A stretch of 64,000 nucleotides of DNA from Diphasiastrum complanatum (taxonomy: Eukaryota > Streptophyta > Lycopodiopsida > Lycopodiales > Lycopodiaceae), in contig CM055111.1 of the NCBI GenBank assembly GCA_029204225.1, positions 13,330,697 through 13,394,696 on the forward strand. The letters are read 5' to 3'. The notes under the pieces are model-generated. The model worked only from the letters and a program-made list of their open reading frames with translations. It was not told where the DNA came from and did no database searches. This document shows, piece after piece, positions 30,870 through 42,384 of the stretch. The position numbers were made by a program, and so were the translations under genes. Position 1 is the stretch's first letter, and the number at the start of each line of letters is the position of its first letter.

Positions 30870-31930
30870 AAGGCTCATTGACCAATATCAAGTTTAGTAC
30901 ATTTAGATTGCTTGAGTTCAACCTTTTATAAATAAAATCTATCCCTACCACATCAGATAATCCAAATTTGATAAGATCACTCAATTTTGGCCCTCATCAC
31001 CGCAACATATGATTTTTGTCCTTATCAGTTGACATGGCTCATTGAGTGGTCAAATTCAACCGATTTCAAATCTGGTACATTTAGATTGCTTGAGTTTCAA
31101 CCCTTATTGATGGAATTGACCCCTACCTATGGGGTAGCTCAAATTTTATATGTATCAATCGAGGTAGCTGGATTTTGGATCTTATCACTCAAAATTGTCC
31201 ATTGAGTGATAAAAGTAGAGGAAGCTTGAGTCTAGGATATTCAAATGAATCAAATTGATGTGGTCCTTATCACCTGACATCGTATTTGAAAGATAAATCG
31301 GATTTGATCCTCATTATTGAATTGGCCCCTATCACTTGAGATGGCTCAAATTGATATCTATCACCCATGATAGCTCAAACTCGATGTCTAACATTCAAGA
31401 TAGGTCAATTTTTCCCTCATCACTTCAAATTGTCCATTGAGTGATCAAATTAGAGGAAATATTTAATTTAGGACATTCAAATAGCTCAAATTTGATGTTT
31501 ATTGCTCGAGATAGATTGATATGCCTATGCTACAAGTTTTCGATGAATCTTGAGTTTAGGATATTCAATTTGCTAGAGTCTGATCTATTTTTGAGGAAAG
31601 TAGCTCCTATCACTCAAGATAGCTCAAAATTGATGTCTATCACTCGAGATAACTTGAATTTGATGCCACACATGAGAAAACTCAAATTTGGTTCTCGTCA
31701 ATAGACATGACTTACTAAATGATTAAAATCGACCAAAATTTAGTTTGGTATATTCAAATTTCTCAAGTTCCACCTCTCAACGATTGAATTGGTCCCTACC
31801 ACATGAGATTGTCAAATTTGATGTCTGTAACTTCAAGTATCTCAAATTTAGCCTTTTTTGCTTGAGGTTGTCGATTGAGTGATCAAATCAAATTTGGCCT
31901 TACTAGTGGATTTATTGCTCAAATTTCATT
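30870..31930. repeat. AT-rich degenerate repeat (duplicate)
   Basis: Duplicate of 6,870-8,050. It lacks a segment of about 120 bases present at 7,015-7,135. Confidence 0.75.
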
Positions 31931-31994
31931 TTTATCACTTGAGGAAACTTGAATTCGATTTCTATGAATGAGAAAGCACAATTTCTTTTAGATC

Positions 31995-32005
31995 CCCCCC
32001 CCCCC

Positions 32006-32070
<65 letters not shown>
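31995..32070. repeat. Poly-C and (CT)n microsatellite (duplicate)
   Basis: About 12 C then about 31 CT units, both shorter than the counterpart at 8,109-8,200. A second (CT)n is at 32,740-32,766. Confidence 0.95.
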
Positions 32071-32073
<3 letters not shown>

Positions 32074-32736
32074 GCACGTGCGAATGCGCAAAAAAACCTG
32101 TAAAGTATAGGCATGAAAACCAACACAATTTCTCAAAAACCAGTATGATAAAATATTGATGACTTTTTTAGATTAGCATAGGAACCCCGTTATGAGTAAT
32201 TGTCTTAAAATAATCTAGAATCTTTGTAATTAGAGCCCTTTCCGAGAATAACTCAAAAAAGAGCTTGCCAGCACTGTCTCATGTTCTCTCTCGGCCTTCC
32301 ATGGTGCAGTCGGGGTACCTAAAGGCTAAGGAATGAAAAGCGCTGAAACCACCTGCGTGAGGTGGCGAGCACGAGCCATTTCGATGGATGGATGACATGA
32401 GGTGTGGCACTGGCGCACCAATTGCAAGTGGGCAGGAGGTGGATGTAGGAGGTGGATGCTCTGCGCCAGGTAACTAAAGATTTTCATTGGTTGCCATGGT
32501 GGCCATCTAGAGAAAGAGATTGAGATTTTGGGGCTTTTGGAGCTCTTTGATCCTTGAATTGGGTCTTGATTTTGGGGCTTTTGGAGCTCTTCGGACCATA
32601 CTTTCCCACACTACTCTGCTCCTCTGCTCACCCTTCTCTCCTCGTCCACCATCGCGCTCGTCGTCTTGCTTTCATCCACTGTCGCGCTCATCCACCATCG
32701 CATGCTGATCATGGTGATCATCCACCATCGCAGGTA

Positions 32737-32770
<34 letters not shown>

Positions 32771-33053
32771 AGTTGTTTAAATTGCAGTTTGTGAATCTAT
32801 GTTCTATACTTTACAGTCAATGCAAGTTCTTTGCAAGAAAAGATCAACTGCTAGGTATCCTTAGTCATGAGAAGGGTAAAGCTATGATGAAGAATATAAA
32901 TCTGATTAACTGGGCGATATGGCCCGAGCAGTCCGTCTAACAAACAAACAACTGCATTTGTAATGAATGCATTTTGTAGAATCTGACCACCTATTGCTGA
33001 TGAGTTTGAAGAATGTACAGTAGGTCGCCATCTAAACATCATCTATGACTTAT

Positions 33054-34242
33054 TGTAGCGCAGGCATCCCAAAGGGAGCCGGGAACAAGCAGCCAACTCG
33101 CCAATAATGATTAGACTTAACCAACTTGAAGTTCCGAAACCAACATTGAGATCCAACCTGGCGCCATGCCAGATCGGGGGTCTCGGTGGGTGACTTCCCT
33201 CCAAGCAAGCCGCCCGACATACATCAAATTTAACCAACTCGAAGCTTCGTTACAAACGAGTAACATCCATTCCAAGCAAGCGGTCTGACCTACATCAGAC
33301 TTAACCAACTGAAAGCTTCGTCACGAGTGCTGGAAGCCAACCTGGCGCCACGCCAGACTGGACAGCCATAAACATGTAACTTCCACCCAAGCAAGCCATC
33401 CAACTCAGCCGACAGGTTAGAGCCCGTTCCCCAAGAGCTTAACGCATTCACGTTCATGCAAGGAACACTCAGAACCACAAGCCGTGACAGATATGGAGAC
33501 AACCAGTTCCTGGACCAAATGGTCCCGACAGCATACCGCTGGCACCACGGACCGAATGGTCCCGACGGCATACCGCTGGCGTCCCGGGATACGACCCTCA
33601 GCTATGTGCCAAATTAAAAAGTTTGAAGCGGCCTTACAACTGGCGCTTTTACCGAACACTGAAACCCAGAAGGTAATCAGAGTCAGTTTGAGGAAAATCC
33701 CACTTTATTGATAAATCTGAGAAGGTTACATTTCAAGTGTGTGACCGACCTTAGTCTCCGGGGCGCTGGCATGCCAAGGCGAGTGTCAGGACAACATTCC
33801 AGCAAGGGAGGCTGAGACTTGGTTGGAGCTCGCCCTGAGTCGCAACCCACACTCCCCCTATAGTATTGGTGGGATTCGCCACCTCCCCTCATACCAAGTA
33901 CTCTACCCAGACTGGTAAAGCATGTTTTTATCTCTCTCTAGGATTTTCTCTTTCTAGAAAGTCATTTTCTCTCTCTAGAATTTATTGATCCCAGGCTTCC
34001 TTTAATCATGCCTAGATCGTGTGAGCTGATTGCACATCCATCTGAGCTCTCTGGACTTCACTAGAACCGATCAAAGATTTTCAGCCATAGGAACTTGGCG
34101 CTGGCTGGATTTTGATCACAGTGGTGCCAGGAGCGGCATTGGTGCCGTTGGCGCCGGGAGCAGCAAGGGCGCTGCAGGCGTCGGGAACAATGATGGCGCC
34201 AGTGGCGCCGAAATTAAAACTTGTAAAGGTAGCTTTACAACA
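33054..34242 (-). repeat. Solo LTR (1,189 bp)
   Basis: It is a single LTR (TGTTGTAAAGC at 34,242 to GCTACA at 33,054, minus strand) at exactly the place where copy 1 has the whole LTR element. The flanking 5-mers CTTAT and CTTAC are identical to those of copy 1. It keeps the middle block but has its own ~70-bp deletion after GGGAGCCGGGAAC. Confidence 0.88.
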
Positions 34243-35085
34243 CTTACGACTGATGTATAAGTAGCCACTCGGGTAGTACGTTTTCACATTAGAGGAACTT
34301 TGATTTCTAATGCGCTTCACGTTAACAACTTCCTACTAGACTGGATGTTTGCAAGCTGAAGTATTGGGCACGGAAATGCAAGGCACAGAGAAAACGACTG
34401 AAACGCATTGCAAACAGAGGAGCTTTCTAGAATCTATGCTTATGTACAGCCAGCCAGTGTCAAGGTTGTCTATAATACAGCTCATCACGTTATCTCTGAT
34501 AGAAAACCTAATCTAAGAAGCTGATTTCTCTGTGAAGATAATAGGGTGTCAACGCTTTCAGTCGTAGGCAGATTTGTTGCACTGACCTCCATAATATCTC
34601 ACCTCCAGTTATTTCTTAACACATTCCTCCAGAAACTGACAGTTGATGGAAAGGAAATTTACAGCCAGTAGAATCACATCAGCAGAATGAGCTACTAGGA
34701 CCTAAGGTTTTAGTTTTTCAAAACTTCAGTTTTTCAAATGAATATTTGTTTTATAATGGTGGTGGCATAAAAGTCCAACTATTCATTACGCACATAAAAT
34801 TCCAACTATCCATTAAGCAACAGAGGGAGCCCGGGCAGATGATGACATTCTTCCTAGTAAGGAATCACAAGCTTGTGATTGCTCAGTGGGCATGAGAATC
34901 TTTTGCCCACATCTTTTATAATACATAACTATGCAAATGATCATCTACACTGTCATGTGGAAACGAGCAAATCTTATAGCCATTGAAGTAGACGTTTCCA
35001 GTATGTTTATGTCTCACAACGTGAAGCCTGAGACTGCTTAGTTCGAATCAGTATGGAAGCCTGAGACTGCTTAGATCGAATCAGC
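34243..35085. other. Upstream flank of carbonic anhydrase remnant (duplicate)
   Basis: Duplicate of 13,397-14,238; no gene recognised. Confidence 0.5.
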
Positions 35086-36785
35086 ATGGAAGGTTCCAGT
35101 CCAGCTTCCTTGCATCGACATTGGCTTTGTTTTTCATGATCTATCTTCAGTACTCCACAAGCTGTAAAGATTCTGGTAAGCGTCAATTCTAAGACTGTAA
35201 CTGTATTATATGTTTAAACATTGATTGATAATTCTGCATATATATCAATGATAGCGATTCTAATTAGATTACTTATATTTTATATCATGTTCTCTCTCTG
35301 GTCCTAAATCTACATATCAATTCTTTCTCGTGAAATAGCTTAGTATTTCGTCAGATCTTGTGAGGCAGCTTACTTTTCAGCCCCGCTTGTGTTGCCATCA
35401 TCAGGATTTAATTGTTTAATCACTCCAATGGTCCTAACGGACCTAGCCACTGGGGGGATCTTAAAGAAACTTGGAGACTATGCAAAGTAGGCATGAATCC
35501 GTCACCAATCAACATATCATCGCTTGAAGCTATAAACGATGTAGCCTAAGGAGGTTGCGGACAAACTATTCTCGTAATCAGCCATTTATTGCTAGTCTTG
35601 GGCCCTTTAATGTGGCGGTAAAATAGATGCTTGCTTCTCTGGTGTTTGTTGTCTGTAGCTGTTGCGAGTTACGGAGTTATGCTATCTTGATTTATTTGAT
35701 ATTAGATTCATCTCACGATATCTCCTCACCATATAATATGAAAACAGGCATCAAGATGGAATCTCAGTAGACTGTTTATCAAATTCCAGTAGATCGTTTA
35801 GAGAAAGTACGCAAATCTTCTTGGGCATTATAAGAGCCTTGTTGGTAAACTTGAAATATGGACTCACTCCTTAATGCTTGATTGACAGCTAAACTTTGGG
35901 CCTGACGCCGTTGGCATCATGGTTAACTCCACTGAACACATACTGTATCAATATCATACGCATATTCCAAGTGAGCACATTGTGAACGGAATAAGGTGAG
36001 GCCATTTGTCTGAAAACACACCTTAAGCTCCTTATTTTCCTTCGCAAAGCTGTGTGGAGAAGACTTGTGAGTCAAATATAAAGTCTAGATGCTTGAAAGA
36101 ATCTGTACTTGGATCTGAGATGACCATAGACTCAGATTTCCACTGGAGATTCATCTGGTGCATAGGACACCTGATGGTAGTCGAATTGCAGCTATATCAC
36201 TACTCTACACGTACGGCAAAAGAGATCACATCTTTGAAAAGGTGCCACCATTACTTGCATTTTCTGATCAATATGCTAAATCGCTTCTCCTGATATCACT
36301 TTTATTGGTCTCATAACTCGTCCAAATTTGTTTTCCCATTCTGCAAATAAAGGTTTTGGATATGATATCCTCTGTTAAAGAGAAGGGTGGAACGCTCGGC
36401 TCTTCACTTGATATGACAGACTTGAAGATTTTTGGAAAAGCCTACTACAGATACTTAGGCTCGCTTACAACTCCCCCTTGCACTGAAGGGGTTGTGTGGA
36501 CTGTTTTGAAGAAAGTAAGCTTCCAGTCCTTACTTGTTTTGCAGCACATAAGCAATATGTTGAACTTAGTACATTTGCCTAGATTCCTGTATCGTGAATT
36601 TCTTGTCATCCTTTAAAATCCTTTGGTACACTTACTTTCAAGGTAGGAAGTCAGTACCGTTCTAACTGCTTCTCTAAAGTTGATGTTATTATGATGAGCA
36701 TTTTACGCATCTGATACTTTCAATCAATAGCCATGAACAATATCTTCGGAGCAACTTCGTAGATATCGGATTGCATTTACGGTAC
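35086..36785 (+). pseudogene. Alpha carbonic anhydrase pseudogene, copy 2
   Basis: It has the same exon order as 14,239-15,965. Exon 1 begins ATGGAAGG but has lost bases compared with copy 1, so the signal peptide is out of frame. Exon 2 (about 35,414-35,575) reads FNHSNGPNGPSHWGDLKETW. The zinc-ligand exons (about 35,887-35,998 and 36,135-36,290) match copy 1, including H-T-H and EIHLVH. Exon 5 (36,373-36,512) is in frame with its upstream part, because it lacks the 4-bp insertion of copy 1, and reads [21 protein letters not shown] small deletion lies near 36,297. The lesions differ from those of copy 1, but both copies run exon 2 into the same stop. Confidence 0.87.
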
Positions 36786-37130
36786 GTACCGCATTCTATT
36801 CTTTGAATGTCATTGACAGTTCATGCATTGATATGATTATAAAGGCAATTTTCGATTATTTCCAAAAAATATATACAGTAGCAAGCCTGCCCCTCAATAA
36901 AAGAGATGGAATGTATCATAAACCCTCATGCAGCTTTGAGTTTATCCTACTTGATTTGATTGTTGTGTATGCATATTCTACAATATTTCTTGAAGCATTT
37001 GCATGTCTAAGAAATCTATAAATCATGATTCATTACTGAGTTTGAATGCAATGTTCATCATACACGAACATATCTAAAGTTGGAGTTTCTAAAATTAAAC
37101 TTGACATAGCTGCAGCGATATGTTATCAAA

Positions 37131-38281
37131 ATGTTGAAAGTGCACAGATTGGGAACGGGATGTGATATTCTTCCGAGCATGCTCTACTATGTCTGGTTAC
37201 TTCCAGCCTATCGACACTAGCAACCCAGAATTCTCTTCCGATGACGTTCAACTTTTATGATTCGATTTGTCCACAAGTGGATCCCGTCGTATGTAATGTA
37301 GTCTCAACTTTTATATCGAGTGATGTCACTCTTGGTCCAGCCCTTCTTTGCCTGCACTTCTAGGACTGCATGACCAGGGTAAGCAGTTGATTTTGGGGCA
37401 AGAGAGAGAGAGTGTGTGTGTGTGTGTGCAAAATTGAATGGTTGATTAGATTTAAGGTTTTGGCATTGTTATTTTCCAGGGTTGTGATGGCTCCATATTG
37501 CTGAGCTCAACTGATGGTGGAAAAACTCAACTTGAGAAGGCATCATCTGTGAGTTTAGGTCTTCGAGGATTCAACGTGATTGAAGCAATCAAAGCACAGC
37601 TCGAGAAAGAATGTCCGGAAAAGGTATCGTGTGCTGATATTGTAGCACTCGCTGCTCGTGATGTGTCAACCATGGTAAGATATCCTTGCATCTACAAACA
37701 TCTGATCAGGTCAGTCTAATTCCGTCACTTTGTTGACGTTGCTGTTGGAATATATCATATAATGGGCAGATCGGAGGCCCGTTCTGTGGGCAGCCCACTG
37801 GCTGAAGGGATGGACTTTTGTCAAGATCTAAAGATATAGTATCGGTTCCGAAGCATTCTGGCACTCTACAAACTCTCATAGCCAAATTTGCAGCCGCGAG
37901 CCTTAATGTTCTCGATATGGTTGCCATGTTTGGTCTGCATCCTCTTCAAACCTTTCTTCTAATCTTTACCATACCTTATCAAGCATTTTCTATATTCTAT
38001 CTACACCACTTTGAAGAATTTCTGGCACTTCTCCAGTTCTAGATTGCTGAATATAGGCCGTGCACTTATTCGCTTTGGTATTATGTAACACATCTTTAGA
38101 AATGCAGGAATTTACACTATCGGTAGAGCTCACTGCATTCCGTTTGCTAGTGGAAACATTTGCAGGCGACGCATCTGCCTTCACCGCTCAATTCATAATC
38201 TCAATCATAAATTTCGGTAATGCCAACGTTCTTATAGGCTCCAAGGGAAACATTAGAAAGATATGTGATCCGGTACATTGA
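37131..38281 (+). pseudogene. Class III peroxidase pseudogene, copy 2
   Basis: Duplicate of 16,219-17,393. Exon 1 has lost one base in the signal-peptide region (GCTCTTACTATG became GCTCTACTATG), and the distal histidine codon of HFHDC is replaced by TAG. Exon 2 (about 37,481-37,674) stays open: [20 protein letters not shown] and [17 protein letters not shown]. The KFAAASLNVLDMVAMFG stretch is open at 37,818-38,042. The C-terminus (38,160-38,281) is better preserved than in copy 1: FIISIINFGNANVLIGSKG and IRKICDPVH-stop fit the family's F...M.KMGNI.VLTGS.GEIRK.C end. The middle ~90 residues are missing, as in copy 1. Confidence 0.9.
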
Positions 38282-38309
38282 TAAGATCACCTCTCCAGCT
38301 TTATATGGT

Positions 38310-38525
38310 ACGCAAGCATGGAGATCATAATTTTAGCTGTTTGCCTCTTGTAGATTTTGATTTCTATTATCATGATGTGGAAACAACAATAACTACAGTT
38401 TATATTTGCTTTAAATGTTACTCAAGCATGGAGATCAGAATTTTAGCTGTTTGCCTCTTGTAGGTTTTGATTTCTATTATCTTATGTGGAAACATCAATA
38501 ACTACAGTTTAAATTTGCTATTATA
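38310..38525. repeat. 110-bp tandem duplication (duplicate)
   Basis: Counterpart of 17,421-17,640, present before the segmental duplication. Confidence 0.9.
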
Positions 38526-38762
38526 TTAGACAGATTGGCGTCTGTGGGTAATAATCTGTTGGTATGAACTGGTTCTACGTGTTAGACTAAGAGTCTTGTC
38601 TTGGTTTAATATTTATATAGGGATCTTCCCTAGAAGTTTACCTAGATGGAAATGAGCATAAATTGTTTAGTTGGTAAATAGAAAAGTTTCCCTATAAATT
38701 TCCCTGGATTGAAATGAGCACAACTAGGGAATTTCCATACTAGGAAAAGTGGCACAAATTTT

Positions 38763-39277
38763 AAGAGGTGCATTAAATCTGGACCAATCATGTTTCGTGG
38801 TGCACATCATGAGGCTTAATGAAATTGTGCGGTGAAGATCATGAGATCCAATCATGATGTATGAAGGCAATCCAATCATTTTAGAGTATTTCCTCTTCCA
38901 AGAACGCGAGCTAGATTTATTTGCTCTCCTTTGTAAATACTACTGGAATGATGATAGTCAATTTTGATAAGTGTTTTTGCTTCCAGCACATTGTTTTTTC
39001 TATGTTCTTACTCTGAGTGTAAAAGCTCTATTTTCTATCTCTACCCAAGAGAAACTTATTTTCATAATTAGTTTTTCATCAAGTATCATGTCATTATGTG
39101 GTTGATAGGTTTTGATATCTCTTTGGTGGGTACATGCATGCTTGTGTGCTTTTGCCTTGAAGATTGTCAAGATATATTGGTAGCTACAATCAAAAGATAG
39201 TCTCATGTGCAATCACACAGTCCTTAGAAGATCAATTACACACTTTTGGTTGTCCTCATGCATGTCAACAGTACACA
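38763..39277 (+). repeat. Copia-type LTR fragment followed by primer site
   Basis: The fragment starts AAGAGGTGCATTAAATC and ends CAACAGTACACA. It is followed at 39,278 by TGGTATCAAAGCTTGCC, a primer-site variant. Its layout (AAGAGGTG..., GGACCAATCATG, CTATCTCTACCC-AGAG, ending ...ACA) resembles the 50,789-51,539 LTR at low identity. Its 5' part is missing, because segmental duplication copy 2 ends at 38,762. Confidence 0.6.
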
Positions 39278-40489
39278 TGGTATCAAAGCTTGCCTAAGGA
39301 TGGATGGCATGCATCATGTTTGATGAAAATAGGTTGAAAGAAAAAGGTTTTGAGAGCTAGTTTGGACATAGTTTGTTATCAAGTGGATTTTGAGATCAAA
39401 AGGGGTAAAAAACATGATGATTGTATCTAGCCTGAGTATTGTACAGATAGAGGTGCTCAAGCACATGCGAGATCACCAAACTTTGAATGGTTGGTGTTAG
39501 CCGATTTTTTGACATGATAAATTGTAAACTAGGGGAAAAATACCAAGTTGTTTTATCAGTTGTATAGAAATTTACTACATGCTTAGTGTGACCGACAAAC
39601 ATTTTGGCCCGTATAGCCATAGCTGAAGGGGTCCTAGTCCACCCAAAATGGACTATCGAGAAGTTTGATAAATAAATCAGCCTTAGAAATGGCTGTGTAA
39701 TTTTTGTTTTCCATAATCTTAGCGAATTTTCGGTGGATTGCCAATGTAACCAGAGTTTTATTTTAATATAATATGATGTTTGATACTTTTTTAGGTTTTT
39801 GTCTTTCACCCAGCCCATGTGGAAATCAGAGACTGGCCAATAATTTCTATACACAATATTGCAAATATAAAAGTTGATGAGTCAATTGCACAACATGGTT
39901 TCTCCATAGTTTGAAGATTAGTCCAAAATAGAGATTCACATAATTGTTGTTGTGCAGGTTGCAATGATGATGTTGCACCTCATGCGGCCTCAAGTTCAAC
40001 ACATGATCCCTCTAACAGGTCTTGTCATAGGGATTTATTACCTCTAGAAGTACTTACTCAGGAGGCAGCGCACGTATGCCACATGATGGTACTACGACTC
40101 CTGCATTTGTCACACCTGATTATGTTTTCCCCTCTAGGAAATTCTCTGTAAGAACCTCGGAATAACCCTCAAAAAACACTCTTATCTGATCAGTCCATAC
40201 CTCGAGGAATACGGATGCCTTGGTGCCCGATGCGATTATCGAGGTTTTGTTATCGAGGCATATATCATTGGACATACCGGCATATAAGGACCTTTTTTTA
40301 AAAGAAATTTGCTTCATAATAGCCTCGGTAATAAGGTAAAAAATCTTCAAAAATGTTGTAGTCATTTATATATGATTTTGTTTCTATGCTTATCGTAGTT
40401 AAATCCCCCCTTGTTAGTCAGTGACATCATTTGGAAAAGTTAGTGACATCATTATTAATGCACAATGTGATCATTTGGACAAGTTTGTC

Positions 40490-40490
<1 letters not shown>
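39278..40490. other. Leader-like sequence and unknown dispersed repeats
   Basis: After the primer site no gag is found. The block 39,560-39,945 recurs at 61,715-62,095 in the same orientation; on its minus strand both copies keep an open frame of at least 100 codons with GWVKDKNLKKYQTSYY and HFGWTRTPSAMAIRAKM, which I do not recognise. A ~100-bp block around CTCATGCGGCCTCAAGT (39,960-40,050) recurs at 63,700-63,790 and, inverted, at 61,480-61,565. Confidence 0.5.

Positions 40491-40492
<2 letters not shown>

Positions 40493-40549
<57 letters not shown>
40493..40549. repeat. (GA)n microsatellite
   Basis: About 28 GA units. The Arg-Glu open frame through it is an artefact. Confidence 0.95.
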
Positions 40550-40552
<3 letters not shown>

Positions 40553-40669
40553 GTGTTGAAATCTCCCTACTTCGACATATTGGCACTTGACTTGATTCAC
40601 AAAGCGTGTATTACCTCCAAGTAAATAAGGTCATTCATATGAGGTTAATAATATTGTAGACATAAAAAC

Positions 40670-41250
40670 AAAGTATCCCAAGTAGTTTGTGCTACAAGTT
40701 GGCAAATAATAAGATTGCGCTACAAGGTGCCAAATAAGCAGCTTGCTTCATGACAAACTTAGACCATTTAAATGAGGTTTGTTGATACAATCTAAAGTAC
40801 CTCCTTGTAAATTGTGATGCAAGTTGGTAACTTGTATAATTGAACTTGAAATTTGATGATAAATATCAATTAGACCACTTGAGTGAAGTTTGTAGAGTAG
40901 ATATATACACACTTTAAGTTAGTCTAACATAATGTTATCCAAGTAATTTGTGATACAAGTTGGTAAGTATTAGGCTTGGTTTATGATTAGTTTATAGATT
41001 AGACCAATAGGTTTGTATATGGCATACTAGCAGAATATCCAAGTAATTTGTGATGGAAGGTGGTAAGTATGTTTAATTACTTGGTGTTTAATTATAAATT
41101 TGAGTTAGATGAATTTTGGAATCTTGAGGTTTGTGGACACATACTAGCATCATAAACTTGAAAATTCAGACCATTTGAATGAAATTATTAGATACAAATA
41201 TTCAAGAAATTTGTGCTCCAAGATGGATAGGAATTAATTAGCTTGGTTTG
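40670..41250. repeat. Degenerate repeat with AATTTGTGATACAAGTTGGTAAG motif
   Basis: A motif of the type CCAAGTAATTTGTGATACAAG then TTGGTAAGTAT recurs near 40,680, 40,802, 40,935, 41,038 and 41,205, about 100-165 bp apart. It is old and imperfect, with no coding content. Confidence 0.55.
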
Positions 41251-41258
41251 TGGGATAT

Positions 41259-41522
41259 TGTTAAACAATAAGCCACGTCAGTAGTAGTTAAAGGACCTAT
41301 GGTCAGTAAGCTAATGTAGGACCAAAAACCTATGGTCTTTATGTAAAATGTCGTTTCATATTAAAACGGTTCAAAAACTATTGTCACTCTCTCTATGTAA
41401 AGAGCGGTTGCCCACACATTTATATAATTCAGTATATAGTGTTTTGTTACATAGCGCTCTTGCTTCTCTCTCTTGCACTCTCTCTTCTGCTGCTGCTATT
41501 ACGTAACTCTGAGAATGTAACA
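41259..41522 (+). repeat. 264-bp LTR followed by primer site
   Basis: It starts TGTTAAAC and ends ATGTAACA (TGTTA/TAACA ends). It has a TATA-like TTTATATAATTCAGTATATA and is followed directly by TGGTATCAGAGCCCATGC at 41,523, a perfect tRNA-Met primer site. (CT)-rich sequence fills its 3' part. Confidence 0.8.
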
Positions 41523-42380
41523 TGGTATCAGAGCCCATGCGATCTGCCAACGATCTTCTCACCCATGCGCGATGGCTCACTGGCTGAATTACTCGCGATC
41601 TGCTTGTATTGGTCTGTCAGCCTTCAGAGATCATACTGCTTGGTGCTTGCATCGAAACAAAACAAGATTGTGTTGGTGTCAAACAACAGACACTTGTGTT
41701 TCTTGTGTTTGTTGACATCAGCAATCCAACTCTCAAGGCTGTCAATCCGTAGTATCTAGTTCTTGGCATGTAATCTTCTCTCATTTAAATATATAAACAG
41801 CCCTTGAAGCGGGCTATCTTATGGCATTTTTTCATTAAGCCTCTCTTGTTTTCTTTGTTGAGTTTTCGGGTGCTACGTAGCTTAACTAGCATTAATGTTT
41901 TGGTAGTCAAACCCAACAAAGGTTATGGGCCCACACATGCACTAATCTACACCAGTCGGTCATCAATGAGAAGTGACCGGTACCACTGGTTTTTTAAGAG
42001 GAATGTTTCTTGGGGAGTCTACGCTCCCTCTCAACTCTCTCTCAACGCATCTACCGTTGGCAGCGCTCTCTTCGGCCAGCGCATCTGCTCAACCAGCGCG
42101 CTCTCTCCAACCTGCGCTTGCTCAGCTCCTCTCTCTCTGAGGTCCACATTCTCTTCTACACTACAACTGATGCAATGAGTTCTATGAGAGCTCTTTTCAA
42201 CTTTGAATACTAAAAATCATGATGCTATAGTAGCAGAAGTGTGGAGGGAAGATGCTCGTTGGATCAAAGCTTCACTATAGAGGAATGAAGCCAGCGGTCA
42301 AGAGAGAACCAAAGAAGATCATCTTGAAGCTACATCACAAACTACTTCAAATCAATTTACCTCTAGATTCAATGGTCATG
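41523..42380 (+). mobile_element. LTR-retrotransposon primer site and leader
   Basis: It starts at the primer site and matches 24,228-23,390 in inverted orientation. Open stretches (for example 41,804-42,178) are partly conserved between the two copies, but no gag, protease or RT motif is visible. The rest of the element and the second LTR are missing; at about 42,385 it changes into spacer and gypsy relic. Confidence 0.7.
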
Positions 42381-42384
42381 CAAC

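Larger units (their letters stand above)
29362..38762 (+). repeat. Segmental duplication, copy 2 (9.4 kb)
   Basis: Same orientation and order as 5,386-17,875. It lacks one LTR and the LTR-element interior, and carries many small differences. Its left edge abuts an LTR-element leader and its right edge abuts a copia-type LTR fragment. Confidence 0.95.
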
